This document shows, piece by piece, positions 17,653 to 27,507 of a stretch of DNA of 64,000 nt. The stretch spans positions 1 to 64,000 of the forward strand of contig NZ_PDWL01000018.1 in assembly GCF_010093185.1 (NCBI RefSeq). Reading direction: 5' to 3'. Source of the DNA: Pseudoxanthomonas jiangsuensis. GTDB lineage: Bacteria; Pseudomonadota; Gammaproteobacteria; Xanthomonadales; Xanthomonadaceae. How positions within the stretch are numbered: position 1 is the stretch's first letter; the number at the start of each line of letters is the position of its first letter. The notes beneath the pieces were generated by a model. It was given only the letters and a program-made list of their open reading frames with translations. It did no database searches and was not told where the DNA came from. The position numbers were made by a program, and so were the translations under genes.

Positions 17653-18405
17653 ATGGACAAGGCCCTCTACGTGGCGATGACCGGCGCCCGCGCCACCCTG
17701 CAGGCGCAGGGCACGGTCTCGCACAACCTGGCCAACGCCGACACCGCCGGCTTCAAGGCGGCGCTGGCCAACACCGAGGCCTTCCCGGTGCGCGGCCCTG
17801 GCTACGCCTCGCGCACGGCGGCCCTGCACATCGACCAGGGCTTCGACGCCCGGGTCGGGGCCCAGCAGGTCACTGGCAATCCGCTGGACGTGTCCCTGCA
17901 GGCCGACCGCTGGCTGGCGGTGCAGGCGCCGGACGGTGAACAGGCCTATACCCGCGCCGGAAACCTGTCGCTGACCCCGAACGGCCAGCTGGTCACCGCC
18001 GGCGGCCATCCCCTGCTGGACCCGCAGGGCAACCCGATCACCCTGCCGCCGCACCAGTCGCTGGACATCGGCCAGGACGGCACGATCTCGATCGTGCCGC
18101 TGGGCGAAGGCGCGGCGACGATGGCGGTGGTGGGCCGGATCAAAGTGGTGGCGGCCGGCCAGGAGCAGCTCACCCGCGGCCTGGACGGGCTGATGCGCCA
18201 GGCCGATCCGCAGCAGCCACTGGCGCAGGCGCCGGGCGCGGTCATGGCCACCGGCGCACTGGAGCAGAGCAACGTGGACGCGGCCGGGGCGCTGGTGCAG
18301 ATGATCCAGCTGCAGCGCCAGTTCGAGATGCAGGTCAAGGTCATCAGCCGCGGCGACGACAACGCGCAATCGGCCAACACGCTGCTGCGGTTGAGCGGCG
18401 GCTGA
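17653..18405 (+). CDS. flgF: Flagellar proximal rod protein FlgF
   Basis: A 250-residue rod protein with the MDKALYVAMTGARATL start and VSHNLANADTAGFKAAL motif typical of FlgF. The C-terminal axial helix (ALVQMIQLQRQFEMQVKVI) is present. It is the last gene before a 296-bp gap that holds palindromic repeats and a new sigma-54 promoter, so flgBCDEF and flgGHIJKL appear to be separate transcription units here. Confidence 0.95.
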   Translation: MDKALYVAMTGARATLQAQGTVSHNLANADTAGFKAALANTEAFPVRGPGYASRTAALHIDQGFDARVGAQQVTGNPLDVSLQADRWLAVQAPDGEQAYTRAGNLSLTPNGQLVTAGGHPLLDPQGNPITLPPHQSLDIGQDGTISIVPLGEGAATMAVVGRIKVVAAGQEQLTRGLDGLMRQADPQQPLAQAPGAVMATGALEQSNVDAAGALVQMIQLQRQFEMQVKVISRGDDNAQSANTLLRLSGG

Positions 18406-18470
18406 GGCCGGGGCAGCAGCTGAACCCACACTTCCGTCATTCCCGCCCGGACGGGAACCGGCGCCCTTCC

Positions 18471-18612
18471 CCGGGGCCGGCCAGGCCGAAGCGTTGCGGT
18501 GCGATGCCTGCCGACGGGAAGTAAAGGAGGAGGTTCCGGCTGAAAGCCGGAACCGGGGGACATGAGCGGCGGCAGGCATCGTGCCGCAACGCCGCAGCCA
18601 TGCTCCCCCCGG
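18471..18612. repeat. Long imperfect inverted repeat between flgF and flgG
   Basis: Two 42-bp arms (18471-18512 and 18571-18612) are inverted copies of each other, identical at 32 of 42 positions. The inner parts of the arms match best, and two mismatches there would be G-U pairs in RNA. The 58-bp spacer contains a second, perfect 10-bp palindrome (GGTTCCGGCT at 18532-18541, AGCCGGAACC at 18545-18554). The left arm also matches a motif upstream of flgB. The rest of the 296-bp gap, apart from the flgG promoter, shows no gene. Confidence 0.75.
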
Positions 18613-18646
18613 CAAGGAGCCGCCGCCCACGCAAAGCCCCCCGGTT

Positions 18647-18662
18647 TGGCACGCCGCATGCA
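18647..18662 (+). promoter_or_regulatory. Sigma-54 promoter of the flgG operon
   Basis: TGGCACG-CCGC-ATGCA with GG-N10-GC spacing; only one base of the -12 region departs from the consensus. It lies 40 nt before the flgG ATG at 18702 and should drive flgGHIJKL. Confidence 0.83.
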
Positions 18663-18701
18663 TCAGTCCCGGCATCAATCCGTCCCGCGAGGTATCGCGT
18701 C

Positions 18702-19487
18702 ATGAATCAGGCACTCTGGGTCGCCAAGACCGGTCTGGATGCGCAGCAGACGCGCATGTCGGTGGTGTCCAACAACCTGGCCAACACCAACACCACCGGC
18801 TTCAAGCGCGACCGCGCCAATTTCGAGGACCTGCTGTACCAGCAGCTGCGCCAGCCCGGCGGCTCCACCTCGGCCCAGACCCAGCTCCCGTCCGGCCTGC
18901 AGCTGGGCACCGGCGTGCGCGTGGTCTCCACCTCCAAGGACTTCCAGCAGGGCAACCCGCAGCAGACCGGGCGCTCGCTGGACGTGATGATCAACGGCCG
19001 CGGCTTCTTCGAGGTCCTGCTGCCCGACGGCAGCTCGGCCTATACCCGCGACGGCAGCTTCCAGATCAACGCCCAGGGCGAGCTGGTCACCAGCAGCGGC
19101 TACCCGGTGCAGCCGGGCATCCAGATCCCCGAAGGCGCGCAGTCGATGACCATCGGCAACGACGGCACCGTGACCGTGCAGATCGCCGGCCAGGCCGACG
19201 CCCTGGAAGTGGGCGCGCTGACCGTCACCGACTTCATCAATCCCGCCGGCCTGCAGGCCAAGGGCGAGAACCTGTACACCGAGACCACCGCTTCCGGTCC
19301 GGCCCAGAACGGCACGCCCGGCCTCAACGGCCTCGGCCTGCTGGTCCAGGGTTCGCTGGAGGGCAGCAACGTCAACGTGGTCGAGGAGCTGGTGAGCATG
19401 ATCGAGACCCAGCGCGCCTACGAGATGAACGCCAAGGCGATTTCCACCACCGACTCGATGCTCGGCTACCTGAACAACAACGTCTGA
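18702..19487 (+). CDS. flgG: Flagellar distal rod protein FlgG
   Basis: A 261-residue distal rod subunit, the usual length. It begins [16 protein letters not shown] and has the axial motif [21 protein letters not shown] and the FlgG-specific insert region that includes [11 protein letters not shown]. The C-terminal helix is [23 protein letters not shown] 18702 is supported by the sigma-54 promoter 40 nt upstream and by an upstream purine-rich stretch. It starts the second flg transcription unit. Confidence 0.96.
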   Translation: MNQALWVAKTGLDAQQTRMSVVSNNLANTNTTGFKRDRANFEDLLYQQLRQPGGSTSAQTQLPSGLQLGTGVRVVSTSKDFQQGNPQQTGRSLDVMINGRGFFEVLLPDGSSAYTRDGSFQINAQGELVTSSGYPVQPGIQIPEGAQSMTIGNDGTVTVQIAGQADALEVGALTVTDFINPAGLQAKGENLYTETTASGPAQNGTPGLNGLGLLVQGSLEGSNVNVVEELVSMIETQRAYEMNAKAISTTDSMLGYLNNNV

Positions 19488-19518
19488 CGCGCGCGCCCAC
19501 GCGCCGCAGGAGACTCCG

Positions 19519-20229
19519 ATGACGTGCCTGTTTCCGCTCCCGTCCCCGTCCCGCATCGCCACCGCCCTGGCCGCCGTGCCTGCCGTGCTGCTGCTCGGCG
19601 GCTGCGTCGCCGCTGGCGACATCCGCCCCTACCCGGCCATGGCCCCGGTGGTGCCGGTGGTCGCGGCCAACGCCCCGGCCACCGCGGGCGCGATCTACCA
19701 GGCCGGCCCCGGGCTGCAGCTGTACTCGGACCGCACCGCGCGCGACGTCGGCGACCTGCTGACCATCACCCTGGTCGAGTCCACCACCGCCCAGACCAGC
19801 GCCAGCACCCAGGTCGGCAAGAGCGGCAGCATCAGCATGGCCAGCCCGGAGCTGTTCGGCGCGCCGGTGACACTCAACGGCCGCGACATCCTCTCGGCCT
19901 CGGCCAGCGGCGAGCGCGACTTCGACGGCCAGGGCCAGAGCAGCCAGAGCAACCGCCTGCAGGGCAGCGTCACCGTCAGCGTGATCCAGCGCCTGCCCAA
20001 CGGCAACCTGGTGATCCAGGGGCAGAAGAACCTGCGCCTGAACCAGGGCGACGAACTGGTCCAGATCCAGGGCATCGTCCGCCCGGCCGACATCGCCCAG
20101 GACAACAGCATCCCCTCCAGCAAGGTCGGCGAGGCGCGTATCGTCTACGGCGGCCGCGGCGCCATCGCCCAGTCCAATGCGATGGGCTGGCTGGGCCGCT
20201 TCTTCAACTCGCGGCTGGCGCCGTACTGA
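19519..20229 (+). CDS. flgH: Flagellar L-ring protein FlgH
   Basis: Outer-membrane lipoprotein (236 residues) that forms the L ring, the bushing around the rod. The N-terminal signal peptide ends in a lipobox (LLGGC), so lipidation at that Cys is expected. Family motifs include [19 protein letters not shown] and the C-terminal region with [12 protein letters not shown] and the [18 protein letters not shown] ending. flgI, encoding its P-ring partner, starts 11 bp later. Confidence 0.96.
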   Translation: MTCLFPLPSPSRIATALAAVPAVLLLGGCVAAGDIRPYPAMAPVVPVVAANAPATAGAIYQAGPGLQLYSDRTARDVGDLLTITLVESTTAQTSASTQVGKSGSISMASPELFGAPVTLNGRDILSASASGERDFDGQGQSSQSNRLQGSVTVSVIQRLPNGNLVIQGQKNLRLNQGDELVQIQGIVRPADIAQDNSIPSSKVGEARIVYGGRGAIAQSNAMGWLGRFFNSRLAPY

Positions 20230-20240
20230 GGTCGGTCATC

Positions 20241-21392
20241 ATGCGAATCCCTCGCAAGAGCCCGCACATCCATGTGCGGGGATTCAACAGGATCGGCGCC
20301 TTGGGCTGCGTGCTCGCGCTGCTGGGCGCCTTCCTCGCGCCGGCCCACGCCGAGCGGATCAAGGACCTGGCCCAGGTCGGCGGCGTGCGCGGCAACGCCC
20401 TGGTCGGCTACGGCCTGGTGGTCGGCCTGGACAACTCCGGCGACCGCACCAGCCAGGCGCCCTTCACCGTGCAGAGCCTGAAGAACATGCTCGGCCAGCT
20501 GGGCGTGAACGTGCCGGCCAACGTCAACCCGCAGCTGAAGAACGTGGCCGCGGTGGCGATCCACGCCGAGCTGCCGCCGTTCGCCAAGCCCGGCCAGACC
20601 ATCGACATCACCGTCTCCTCGATCGGCAACGCGGTCTCGCTGCGCGGCGGCTCGCTGCTGATGGCGCCGCTGAAGGGCGCCGACGGCCAGGTCTACGCCA
20701 TCGCCCAGGGCAACCTGGTGGTCGGCGGCTTCGGCGCCCAGGGCAGCGACGGCTCCAAGGTCTCGGTCAACATCCCGAGCGTCGGCCGCATCCCCAACGG
20801 CGCCACGGTCGAACGCGCCGTGCCGGACGTGTTCGACAGCAGCGGCGAGATCACCCTGAACCTGCACCGCAACGACTTCACCACCGCCGCGCGCATGGTC
20901 GATGCGCTCAACCAGAGCTTCGGCCCCGGCAGCGCCCGCGCGGTGGACGGGGTGACCGTGGCGGTGACCGCGCCGATCGACCCCGGCGCGCGGATCGGCT
21001 TCCTGGCCCAGGTCGAGAACCTGGACGTCAGCCCGGGCGCGGCCCCGGCCAAGGTCATCGTCAACGCCCGCACCGGCACCGTGGTGATCGGCTCGCAGGT
21101 GCGGGTAATGCCGGCTGCGGTCGCCCACGGCGCCCTGACCGTGACCATCAACGAGGCCGTGCAGGTCAGCCAGCCCGGTGCCTTCGGCGGCGGCCAGACC
21201 GTGGTCGCGCCCTCCTCCACCGTGACCACCTCGCAGGAGGGCAGCCGCATGTTCAAGTTCGAGGGCGGCACCACCCTGGACGAGATCGTGCGCGCGGTGA
21301 ACGAGGTCGGCGCCGCCCCGGGCGACCTGATCGCGATCCTGGAAGCCTTGCGCCAGGCCGGTGCCCTGCGCGCGGAGCTGGAAGTGATCTGA
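20241..21392 (+). CDS. flgI: Flagellar P-ring protein FlgI
   Basis: A 383-residue periplasmic P-ring protein. A cleavable signal peptide ([20 protein letters not shown]) precedes the conserved start [20 protein letters not shown]. The core has [17 protein letters not shown] and [13 protein letters not shown], as in known FlgI proteins. ATG 20241 is the first start after the flgH stop and leaves a slightly long, basic n-region. It overlaps flgJ by 1 nt. FlgA, its chaperone, is encoded about 7 kb upstream. Confidence 0.96.
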   Translation: MRIPRKSPHIHVRGFNRIGALGCVLALLGAFLAPAHAERIKDLAQVGGVRGNALVGYGLVVGLDNSGDRTSQAPFTVQSLKNMLGQLGVNVPANVNPQLKNVAAVAIHAELPPFAKPGQTIDITVSSIGNAVSLRGGSLLMAPLKGADGQVYAIAQGNLVVGGFGAQGSDGSKVSVNIPSVGRIPNGATVERAVPDVFDSSGEITLNLHRNDFTTAARMVDALNQSFGPGSARAVDGVTVAVTAPIDPGARIGFLAQVENLDVSPGAAPAKVIVNARTGTVVIGSQVRVMPAAVAHGALTVTINEAVQVSQPGAFGGGQTVVAPSSTVTTSQEGSRMFKFEGGTTLDEIVRAVNEVGAAPGDLIAILEALRQAGALRAELEVI

Positions 21393-22564
21393 TGAGGATC
21401 GACGGCGCGCCAATGGAGCTGTCCGCCTCGCCCAAGGCGGATGGCGCGCGCATCGACCAGGTCGCGCGCCAGCTCGAGGGTCAGTTCGCGCAGATGCTGG
21501 TCAAGAGCATGCGCGACGCCAGCTTCGGCGATTCGCTGTTCCCGGGCGAGAACCAGACCTTCCGCGACCTGTACGACCAGCAGCTGGCCAAGGCCCTGAC
21601 CGAAGGCCGGGGGCTGGGCCTGGCGCCGATGATCGCGCGCCAGCTGTCGCGCCAGTCCGGGACCCAGGCCGAGGCCGCCCCGGCGCTGGATACCACCCTG
21701 CCGGCGAACGCCCGCCCGGGGCCCACCCGGGCCGCCGCCGCGGCCCTGGCCTACACCCGCGACGGCGGCGCCCTGGCCGCGGCGCCCCCGGACATCGACC
21801 GGGCGCTGGACCTGATCGCCGGCCGCGACACCTCCACCGCCGCCGCTTCGTCCGAGGCTTCCGCCTCGCCGCTGGACGCGCTGGTGCAAAGGCTGATGGC
21901 TGGCCCGCAGGCGGCCGTGGCCTCGGCCTCGCCCACCGCTTCGGCGCAGGCCGCCGCCGAGGCCGCCTCCGGCTTCGCCCCGCGCAGCCCGGAGCAGTTC
22001 GTGGCCAGCATCTGGCACCACGCCCAGGGCGCGGCCCGCGAGCTGGGCGTGGACGCCCGCGCCCTGGTTGCCCAGGCGGCGCTGGAAACCGGCTGGGGCC
22101 GCAAGCAGATCCAGCGCCAGGGCGGCGGCGAGGCCAACAACCTGTTCGGGATCAAGGCCACCGGCTGGAAGGGCGAGCGCGCCACCAGCGGCACCCACGA
22201 GTACGTCGGCGGGGTGCGGGTCAACCAGACCGCCGACTTCCGCGCCTATGCCAGCCCGGCCGAGAGCTTCGCCGACTACGTGCGGATGCTGAAGTCCAAC
22301 CCCCGCTATCGCCAGGCGCTGGAATCCGGCGGCAACGTCAGGCAGTTCGCCCAGGCCCTTCAGAATGCGGGCTATGCGACCGATCCTTCCTATGCGGCCA
22401 AGATCACCGCGATCGCCCATGGGCCGACCATCGGCCGGGCGGTGCAGGCGATCGCCGGCGTCGCCGCGCGTACCGGGGCCGCGGCCACCGGCGCCGGCAC
22501 CGCCGTGGCCGATGCCGCAAGCGCCCTCGCCCGTGGCGGCTTCGACGCCGCCTTCCGGAGGTAA
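21392..22564 (+). CDS. flgJ: Flagellar rod-assembly protein / muramidase FlgJ
   Basis: A 390-residue, two-domain protein. The N-terminal rod-capping domain (VARQLEGQFAQMLVKSMRDA ... FRDLYDQQLAKALTEGRGLGLA) is joined by an Ala/Pro-rich linker of about 100 residues to a C-terminal peptidoglycan hydrolase (glucosaminidase-type) domain. The catalytic Glu lies in AQAALETGWGRKQI, and the YASPAESFADYVRML region is also typical. It lets the growing rod cross the cell wall. Start codon overlap with flgI implies translational coupling. The linker is longer than in E. coli, giving a larger protein. Confidence 0.95.
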   Translation: MRIDGAPMELSASPKADGARIDQVARQLEGQFAQMLVKSMRDASFGDSLFPGENQTFRDLYDQQLAKALTEGRGLGLAPMIARQLSRQSGTQAEAAPALDTTLPANARPGPTRAAAAALAYTRDGGALAAAPPDIDRALDLIAGRDTSTAAASSEASASPLDALVQRLMAGPQAAVASASPTASAQAAAEAASGFAPRSPEQFVASIWHHAQGAARELGVDARALVAQAALETGWGRKQIQRQGGGEANNLFGIKATGWKGERATSGTHEYVGGVRVNQTADFRAYASPAESFADYVRMLKSNPRYRQALESGGNVRQFAQALQNAGYATDPSYAAKITAIAHGPTIGRAVQAIAGVAARTGAAATGAGTAVADAASALARGGFDAAFRR

Positions 22565-22570
22565 TGCCCG

Positions 22571-24451
22571 ATGTCCGTCCTGTCCACCGGTACCGGCGCC
22601 CTGATTGCCTTCCAGCGCGCCCTGGCCACCGTCAGCCACAACGTGGCCAACGTCAACACCGAGGGCTACAGCCGGCAAAGGGTCGAGTTCGCCACCCGCA
22701 GCCCGACCGACTACGGCTACGGCTACGTCGGCAACGGGGTCAAGATCGCCGACATCCAGCGCATCGCCGACCAGCTGGCGACCTCGCGCCTGCTCGACAG
22801 CGGCGGCGAGCTGGCCCGGCTGCAGCAGCTGTCCAGCCTGTCCAACCGGGTCGATGCGCTGTTCTCGGACACCGCCACCAACGTCTCCGGGCTGTGGTCG
22901 AACTTCTTCGATTCGGTCAGCGCCCTGTCCTCCAACGCCGCCGGCACCGCCGAGCGCGAGGACCTGCTGGCGATGGGCAATTCGCTGGTCACCCGCTTCC
23001 GCCAGCTCGACGGCCAGCTGCAGTCGCTGGACTCGGAGGTCAACAACGGCCTGATCGCCGGCGCCCAGGAGATCAACCGGCTCTCGGCCGAGATCGCCAA
23101 GATCAACGCCACCATCGGCGGCAACGCCTCGGCCGCCTCGGCCGACCTGCTCGACCGCCGCGACCAGCTGATCAGCGAGCTGGTGGGCTACACCGGCGGC
23201 ACCGCGGTGGCCCAGGACGCGGGCATGGTCAACGTGTTCACCGCCGGCGGCCAGCCCCTGGTGGTCGGCAACCAGGCCTCGACCGTGACCACCGTGGCCG
23301 ATCCCTACCGGCCCGAACGCCTGCAGCTGGCGATCAGCGCCCAGGGCACTACCATCGCCCTGGACCAGCGCGCCCTGGGCGGGCAGATGGGCGGGCTGCT
23401 GGAGTTCCGCGCCAGCGTGCTGGACCCGGCCCAGGCCGAGCTGGGCCGGATCGCCGTGTCCATGGCCTCCACCTTCAACGAGGGCCACCAGGCGGGCATG
23501 GACCTGTACGGGGACATGGGCGGGGACTTCTTCAGCCTCACCGCGCCCAGGGTCAACGGGCACAGCGCCAACCCCAGCGGCGCCAGCCTGACCGCCACGG
23601 TGGCCGACGCCAGCGCCCTGACCGGGCAGAACCTGGTCCTGCGCTTCGACGGCAGCGCCTGGACCGCCACCCGCGCCGACACCGGGGTGGCGGTGACCGT
23701 GGGTGGCAGCGGCACCGCGCTCGATCCGCTGACCGTGGGCGGGATCGAACTGGTGGTCTCCACCGCGCCGCCGCCGGCCGCCGGCGACCGCTTCCTGCTG
23801 CAGCCCACCGCCGGTGCGGCCAGCGGCCTGGGCGTGGCAGTCAGCGACCCGTCCAGGATCGCCGCCGCCACCCCGGTCACCGGTCAGGCCGACCTGGACA
23901 ACATCGGCACCGGCAAGCTGTCCGGGCTGAAGGTGGCCGACGCCGGCGACACCAACCTGCTCAACGACGCGGTGATCGAATTCATCGACGCCGGCCAGTA
24001 CACCATCGACGGCACCGGCCCGTATGCGTTCGTCCCCGGCCAGACCATCAGCGCCAACGGCTGGAGCCTGACCCTGGACGGCGCCCCGGCCGCGGGCGAC
24101 CAGTTCCGGGTCGGCCGCACCAGCGCCCGCTCCGGCGACAACGGCAACGCCGCCCTGCTGGCCAACCTGGACGACGCCCGGGTGCTCAACGGCGGCACCG
24201 TCAGCCTCAACGGCGCCCTCGGCGGCCTGACCACGATGGTCGGCTCGGCCGCGCGCCAGGCCCAGTACTCGGCCGACGCCCAGCAGGTGATCCACGACGA
24301 GGCCCAGGCCGCGCGCGACTCGGTGTCCGGGGTCAACCTCGACGAGGAGGCGGCCAACATGCTCAGGCTGCAGCAGGCCTACCAGGCGGCGGCGCAGATC
24401 ATCTCCACCGCCGACACCATGTTCCAGTCCATCCTCAACGCGGTGCGCTGA
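22571..24451 (+). CDS. flgK: Flagellar hook-associated protein 1, FlgK
   Basis: A 626-residue hook-filament junction protein. The N-terminal axial motif (VSHNVANVNTEGYSRQRVEF) and C-terminal coil (VNLDEEAANMLRLQQAYQAAAQIISTADTMF region) are both present and define FlgK. The middle contains variable outer domains. It is exported with FlgN as chaperone. It starts 6 bp after flgJ and overlaps flgL by 1 nt. Confidence 0.95.
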   Translation: MSVLSTGTGALIAFQRALATVSHNVANVNTEGYSRQRVEFATRSPTDYGYGYVGNGVKIADIQRIADQLATSRLLDSGGELARLQQLSSLSNRVDALFSDTATNVSGLWSNFFDSVSALSSNAAGTAEREDLLAMGNSLVTRFRQLDGQLQSLDSEVNNGLIAGAQEINRLSAEIAKINATIGGNASAASADLLDRRDQLISELVGYTGGTAVAQDAGMVNVFTAGGQPLVVGNQASTVTTVADPYRPERLQLAISAQGTTIALDQRALGGQMGGLLEFRASVLDPAQAELGRIAVSMASTFNEGHQAGMDLYGDMGGDFFSLTAPRVNGHSANPSGASLTATVADASALTGQNLVLRFDGSAWTATRADTGVAVTVGGSGTALDPLTVGGIELVVSTAPPPAAGDRFLLQPTAGAASGLGVAVSDPSRIAAATPVTGQADLDNIGTGKLSGLKVADAGDTNLLNDAVIEFIDAGQYTIDGTGPYAFVPGQTISANGWSLTLDGAPAAGDQFRVGRTSARSGDNGNAALLANLDDARVLNGGTVSLNGALGGLTTMVGSAARQAQYSADAQQVIHDEAQAARDSVSGVNLDEEAANMLRLQQAYQAAAQIISTADTMFQSILNAVR

Positions 24452-25653
24452 TGACCGACCGTATCTCCACCGGGATGATGTTCAGCCAGTCGCTGGCCAG
24501 CATGATGACCCGGCAGAAGCAGCTCAACACCCTGCAGCAGCAGCTGGCCACCGGGCAGAAGCTGGTCAGCGCCAAGGACGACCCGGTCGCCGCCGGCACC
24601 GCCGTCGGCCTGGACCGGACCCTGGCCGAGCTGGAGCGCTTCGGCAAGAACGCCAACACCGTGGCCAACCGCCTGGGCCTGCAGGAGAACGTGCTGGCCC
24701 AGGCCGGCGACAGCATGGCCCGGGTCAACGAGCTGGCGATCCAGGCCAACAACGGCAGCCTGACCACCGACGACCGCAAATCCATCTCCGCCGAGCTGCA
24801 GTCGATCTACAAGAACCTGCTCAGCATGGCCAACAGCACCGACGGCGCCGGGCGCTACCTGTTCGGCGGCAGCGCCGACGACTCGGCGCCCTTCAGCAAG
24901 ACCGCCGCCGGGATCGTCTACAACGGCGACCAGACCCAGCGGCGGGTGGAGATTGCGCCGGAGACCTTCGTCAACGATGCCACGCCCGGCAGCGAGATCT
25001 TCATGCGCGTGCGCACCGGCGACGGCACGGTCGAAGCGTCCGCCGGCGCCGGCAACGGCGGCACCGGCGTGCTGACCGACTTCGGCCGCAGCACCGGCGG
25101 CGGCTGGAACGGCGAGAGCTACAGCATCGTGTTCACCGCCGCCGATGGCTACGACGTCCTCGATGCCGGCGGCACCCCCATCGCCAGCGGCACCTGGGCC
25201 AGCGGCGAGGAGATCAGCTACGGCGGCCTGCGCCTGCAGATCGAGGGCGAGCCGGCGATCGGCGACAGCTTCGCCATCGGCCCGGCCCCGGCGCGCGACG
25301 TGTTCGCCACCCTGGAGAACCTGATCGGCGCGCTGGAGACCGACGCGGTCACCACCACCGAGAAGGCCGCCCAGCAGAACGTCCTGCAGGCGGCGATGCG
25401 CGACGTCGCCCGGGCCTCGGAAAAGATGATCGACGCGCGCGCGGCCGGCGGCGCCCAGCTGGCGGCGATCGACGACGCGGCCGGCGTGCGCGAGGCCAAC
25501 GGCGTGACCATCAAGACCACCCTGTCGGAACTGCGCGACCTGGACTACGCCGAGGCCATCACCCGCTACCAGCTGGAAAGCACCGCCCTGCAGACCGCGC
25601 AGACGGTGTTCACCCGGATGCAGGGCATGTCGCTGTTCGACCTGCTGCGCTGA
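24451..25653 (+). CDS. flgL: Flagellar hook-associated protein 3, FlgL
   Basis: A 400-residue junction protein between FlgK and the filament. The N-terminus (RISTGMMFSQSLASMMTRQ ... QLATGQKLVSAKDDPVAAG) is flagellin-like, as expected, and the C-terminus is the matching helix (LRDLDYAEAITRYQLESTALQTAQTVF region). The start overlaps the flgK stop (TGATG), and a strong terminator follows 43 nt after the stop, closing the flg transcription unit. Confidence 0.95.
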   Translation: MTDRISTGMMFSQSLASMMTRQKQLNTLQQQLATGQKLVSAKDDPVAAGTAVGLDRTLAELERFGKNANTVANRLGLQENVLAQAGDSMARVNELAIQANNGSLTTDDRKSISAELQSIYKNLLSMANSTDGAGRYLFGGSADDSAPFSKTAAGIVYNGDQTQRRVEIAPETFVNDATPGSEIFMRVRTGDGTVEASAGAGNGGTGVLTDFGRSTGGGWNGESYSIVFTAADGYDVLDAGGTPIASGTWASGEEISYGGLRLQIEGEPAIGDSFAIGPAPARDVFATLENLIGALETDAVTTTEKAAQQNVLQAAMRDVARASEKMIDARAAGGAQLAAIDDAAGVREANGVTIKTTLSELRDLDYAEAITRYQLESTALQTAQTVFTRMQGMSLFDLLR

Positions 25654-25695
25654 TCACGACGCCGGCGTTGCCGGCGCTCCCGTTCCCACTTCCGC

Positions 25696-25722
25696 AAGGC
25701 GGCACCCAGGTGCCGCCTTTTT
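25696..25722 (+). terminator. Rho-independent terminator after flgL
   Basis: A 10-bp stem (AAGGCGGCAC at 25696-25705, GTGCCGCCTT at 25710-25719) with a 4-nt loop and a following T-run. It closes flgGHIJKL and insulates the fliC promoters. Confidence 0.85.
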
Positions 25723-25847
25723 CGTGGCCGCCGAACGGAAGGCCAAGGCGTCGACACATGGATCCGGCTTTCCGTGGGCCGCCAGCCAAGCCTGGAGCGC
25801 TTTGGGGTGTGGCCTGCTGACGGGAAGCCCAATTTTTCTCCCGCCCC

Positions 25848-25874
25848 TAAATTCCGGCCACCCGGTGCCGTTAT
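25848..25874 (+). promoter_or_regulatory. Distal sigma-28 (FliA) promoter P2 of fliC
   Basis: TAAATTCC (25848-25855), 11-nt spacer, GCCGTTAT (25867-25874). The spacing and core match the proximal promoter, including the shared GCCGTTA -10. It would give a fliC leader of roughly 210 nt. Confidence 0.6.
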
Positions 25875-25962
25875 CTGGTCACGGCGGGAGACCGCCACCG
25901 TGGCGCAGAGGCACAGGCCAGCGGGAAAAACCCCGGAAAAGCACAAATTTCCGGAGACCCGC

Positions 25963-25989
25963 TAAAGGTTCTTGACAAAGCGCCGTTAC
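25963..25989 (+). promoter_or_regulatory. Proximal sigma-28 (FliA) promoter P1 of fliC
   Basis: TAAAGGTT (25963-25970), 11-nt spacer, GCCGTTAC (25982-25989). It lies about 100 nt upstream of the fliC ATG, giving a long leader that ends in a strong ribosome-binding site (AGAGGAG near 26079). The rest of the 439-bp flgL-fliC gap holds the flgL terminator and the second promoter but no gene. Confidence 0.82.
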
Positions 25990-26092
25990 CTACACCAGCA
26001 GCGGCATCGGTCATTGATGGCCCCCCTGCGGAGGCTCCGGCCAAGGCATCACATCCTTCCGCCGGGATAAATCGCTAAGAGGAGATATCAAG

Positions 26093-27310
26093 ATGTCCCA
26101 AGTCATCAACACCAATGCGATGTCGCTGAACGCGCAGCGCAACCTGAACACCAACAGCGCCAGCCTGGCCACCACCATCCAGCGCCTGTCGTCGGGCCTG
26201 CGCATCAACAGCGCCAAGGACGACGCCGCCGGCCTGGCGATCTCCGAGCGCTTCACCACCCAGATCCGTGGCCTGGACGTGGCCGCCCGCAATGCCAACG
26301 ACGGCATCTCGCTGGCCCAGACCGCCGAAGGCGCGATGGTCGAGATCGGCAACAACCTGCAGCGCATCCGCGAGCTGTCGGTGCAGTCGTCCAACGCCAC
26401 CAACTCCGATTCCGACCGCGAGGCGCTGAACGCCGAAGTCACCCAGCTGCTGAAGGAAATCGACCGCGTCGCCAACCAGACCAACTTCAACGGCACCAAG
26501 CTGCTGGACGGCAGCTTCAGCGGCGCCCTGTTCCAGGTCGGCGCCAACGCCGGCCAGACCATCGGCATCAACAGCATCGTCGACGCCAACACCGACAAGC
26601 TGGGCACCATGAACTTCGCCACGGACGCTGCGGTGGGTGCGGTGGCCTCCGGCGCGGCCACCGCCGCCGGCAAGGTCTCGGGCATCACCGTCAGCGTCAC
26701 CAGCACCGCTGCCGGCGCCACGGCCCAGACCATCAACATCGACGACGTCAAGTACGAAAGCGGTGACACCGCCGTCGACATCAACAAGAAGATCGCCTCG
26801 GCCATCAACGACAAGATGGACCAGACCGGCGTGTATGCCAAGGTCGACGACAGCACCGGCGCGATCACCCTGCAGGCGATCAAGGCCGACCAGTTCACCT
26901 CCGGCTTCACCGCCGGCACGGCGACCGCCAGCACCGGCGTGAGCACCAGCGCCGCCGGCTTCACGGCCCAGGCCGCGGCCGCGGTGAGCAGCCAGTCCAA
27001 GACCGGCACCCTGGACATCTCCACCTTCGTCGGTGCGCAGAAGGCCCTGGAAGTGGTCGACAAGGCCCTGACCAGCGTCAACTCGGCCCGCGCCGACATG
27101 GGTGCGGTGCAGAACCGCTTCACCTCGACCATCGCCAACCTGGCCACCACCTCCGAGAACCTGTCGGCCTCGCGCAGCCGCATCCGCGACACCGACTACG
27201 CCAAGGAGACCGCCGAGCTGACCCGGACCCAGATCCTGCAGCAGGCCGGTACCGCGATGCTGGCCCAGGCCAACGCTTCGACCCAGAACGTGCTCAGCCT
27301 GCTGGGCTGA
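26093..27310 (+). CDS. fliC: Flagellin FliC
   Basis: The 405-residue filament subunit. D0/D1 segments are well conserved at both ends (N-terminal [21 protein letters not shown]-terminal [20 protein letters not shown] and the [20 protein letters not shown] helix). The middle third is Ala/Thr/Ser/Gly-rich and variable, forming the exposed domain where O-linked glycans would sit. Only one flagellin gene is seen in this window. Two FliA promoters precede it and a strong terminator follows, so it is transcribed alone. FliS (28947) should be its chaperone. Confidence 0.97.
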   Translation: MSQVINTNAMSLNAQRNLNTNSASLATTIQRLSSGLRINSAKDDAAGLAISERFTTQIRGLDVAARNANDGISLAQTAEGAMVEIGNNLQRIRELSVQSSNATNSDSDREALNAEVTQLLKEIDRVANQTNFNGTKLLDGSFSGALFQVGANAGQTIGINSIVDANTDKLGTMNFATDAAVGAVASGAATAAGKVSGITVSVTSTAAGATAQTINIDDVKYESGDTAVDINKKIASAINDKMDQTGVYAKVDDSTGAITLQAIKADQFTSGFTAGTATASTGVSTSAAGFTAQAAAAVSSQSKTGTLDISTFVGAQKALEVVDKALTSVNSARADMGAVQNRFTSTIANLATTSENLSASRSRIRDTDYAKETAELTRTQILQQAGTAMLAQANASTQNVLSLLG

Positions 27311-27341
27311 TCCGGGACGCAAGCCGCAACACGGGGACGAG

Positions 27342-27370
27342 GGCCCCTCCCGGCGACGGGAGGGGCCTTT
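27342..27370 (+). terminator. Rho-independent terminator after fliC
   Basis: A perfect 11-bp stem (GGCCCCTCCCG at 27342-27352, CGGGAGGGGCC at 27357-27367) with a GCGA tetraloop and a TTT tail. It lies 32 nt after the fliC stop. Confidence 0.88.
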
Positions 27371-27388
27371 CGTCGTTTGCGGGCCTTC

Positions 27389-27404
27389 TGGAACGGGATT
27401 TGCA
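27389..27404 (+). promoter_or_regulatory. Sigma-54 promoter of fliD
   Basis: TGGAACG-GGAT-TTGCA with GG-N10-GC spacing. It lies between the fliC terminator and fliD, about 100 nt before the fliD ATG, so fliD is under RpoN and separate from fliC. Confidence 0.78.
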
Positions 27405-27507
27405 TCCTGCGGGGGATCGCGCGGGCTCAAGTCGCCCGCGCGGCGGCCGCTATCGACTCCGGGTGCCACCGGAGATCGCGGCGCACCCGACGTGAACGGA
27501 GGAACCG

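Noticed and set aside
20693..24295. 1200-codon minus-strand open frame across flgI-flgK
   Set aside because: Antisense shadow of well-recognised flg genes; no domain or ribosome-binding site, low-complexity Gly/Ala/Val/His composition.
25724..25975. Short open frames in the flgL-fliC gap
   Set aside because: They overlap the terminator and the two fliC promoters, have no ribosome-binding site and no protein similarity that I recognise.
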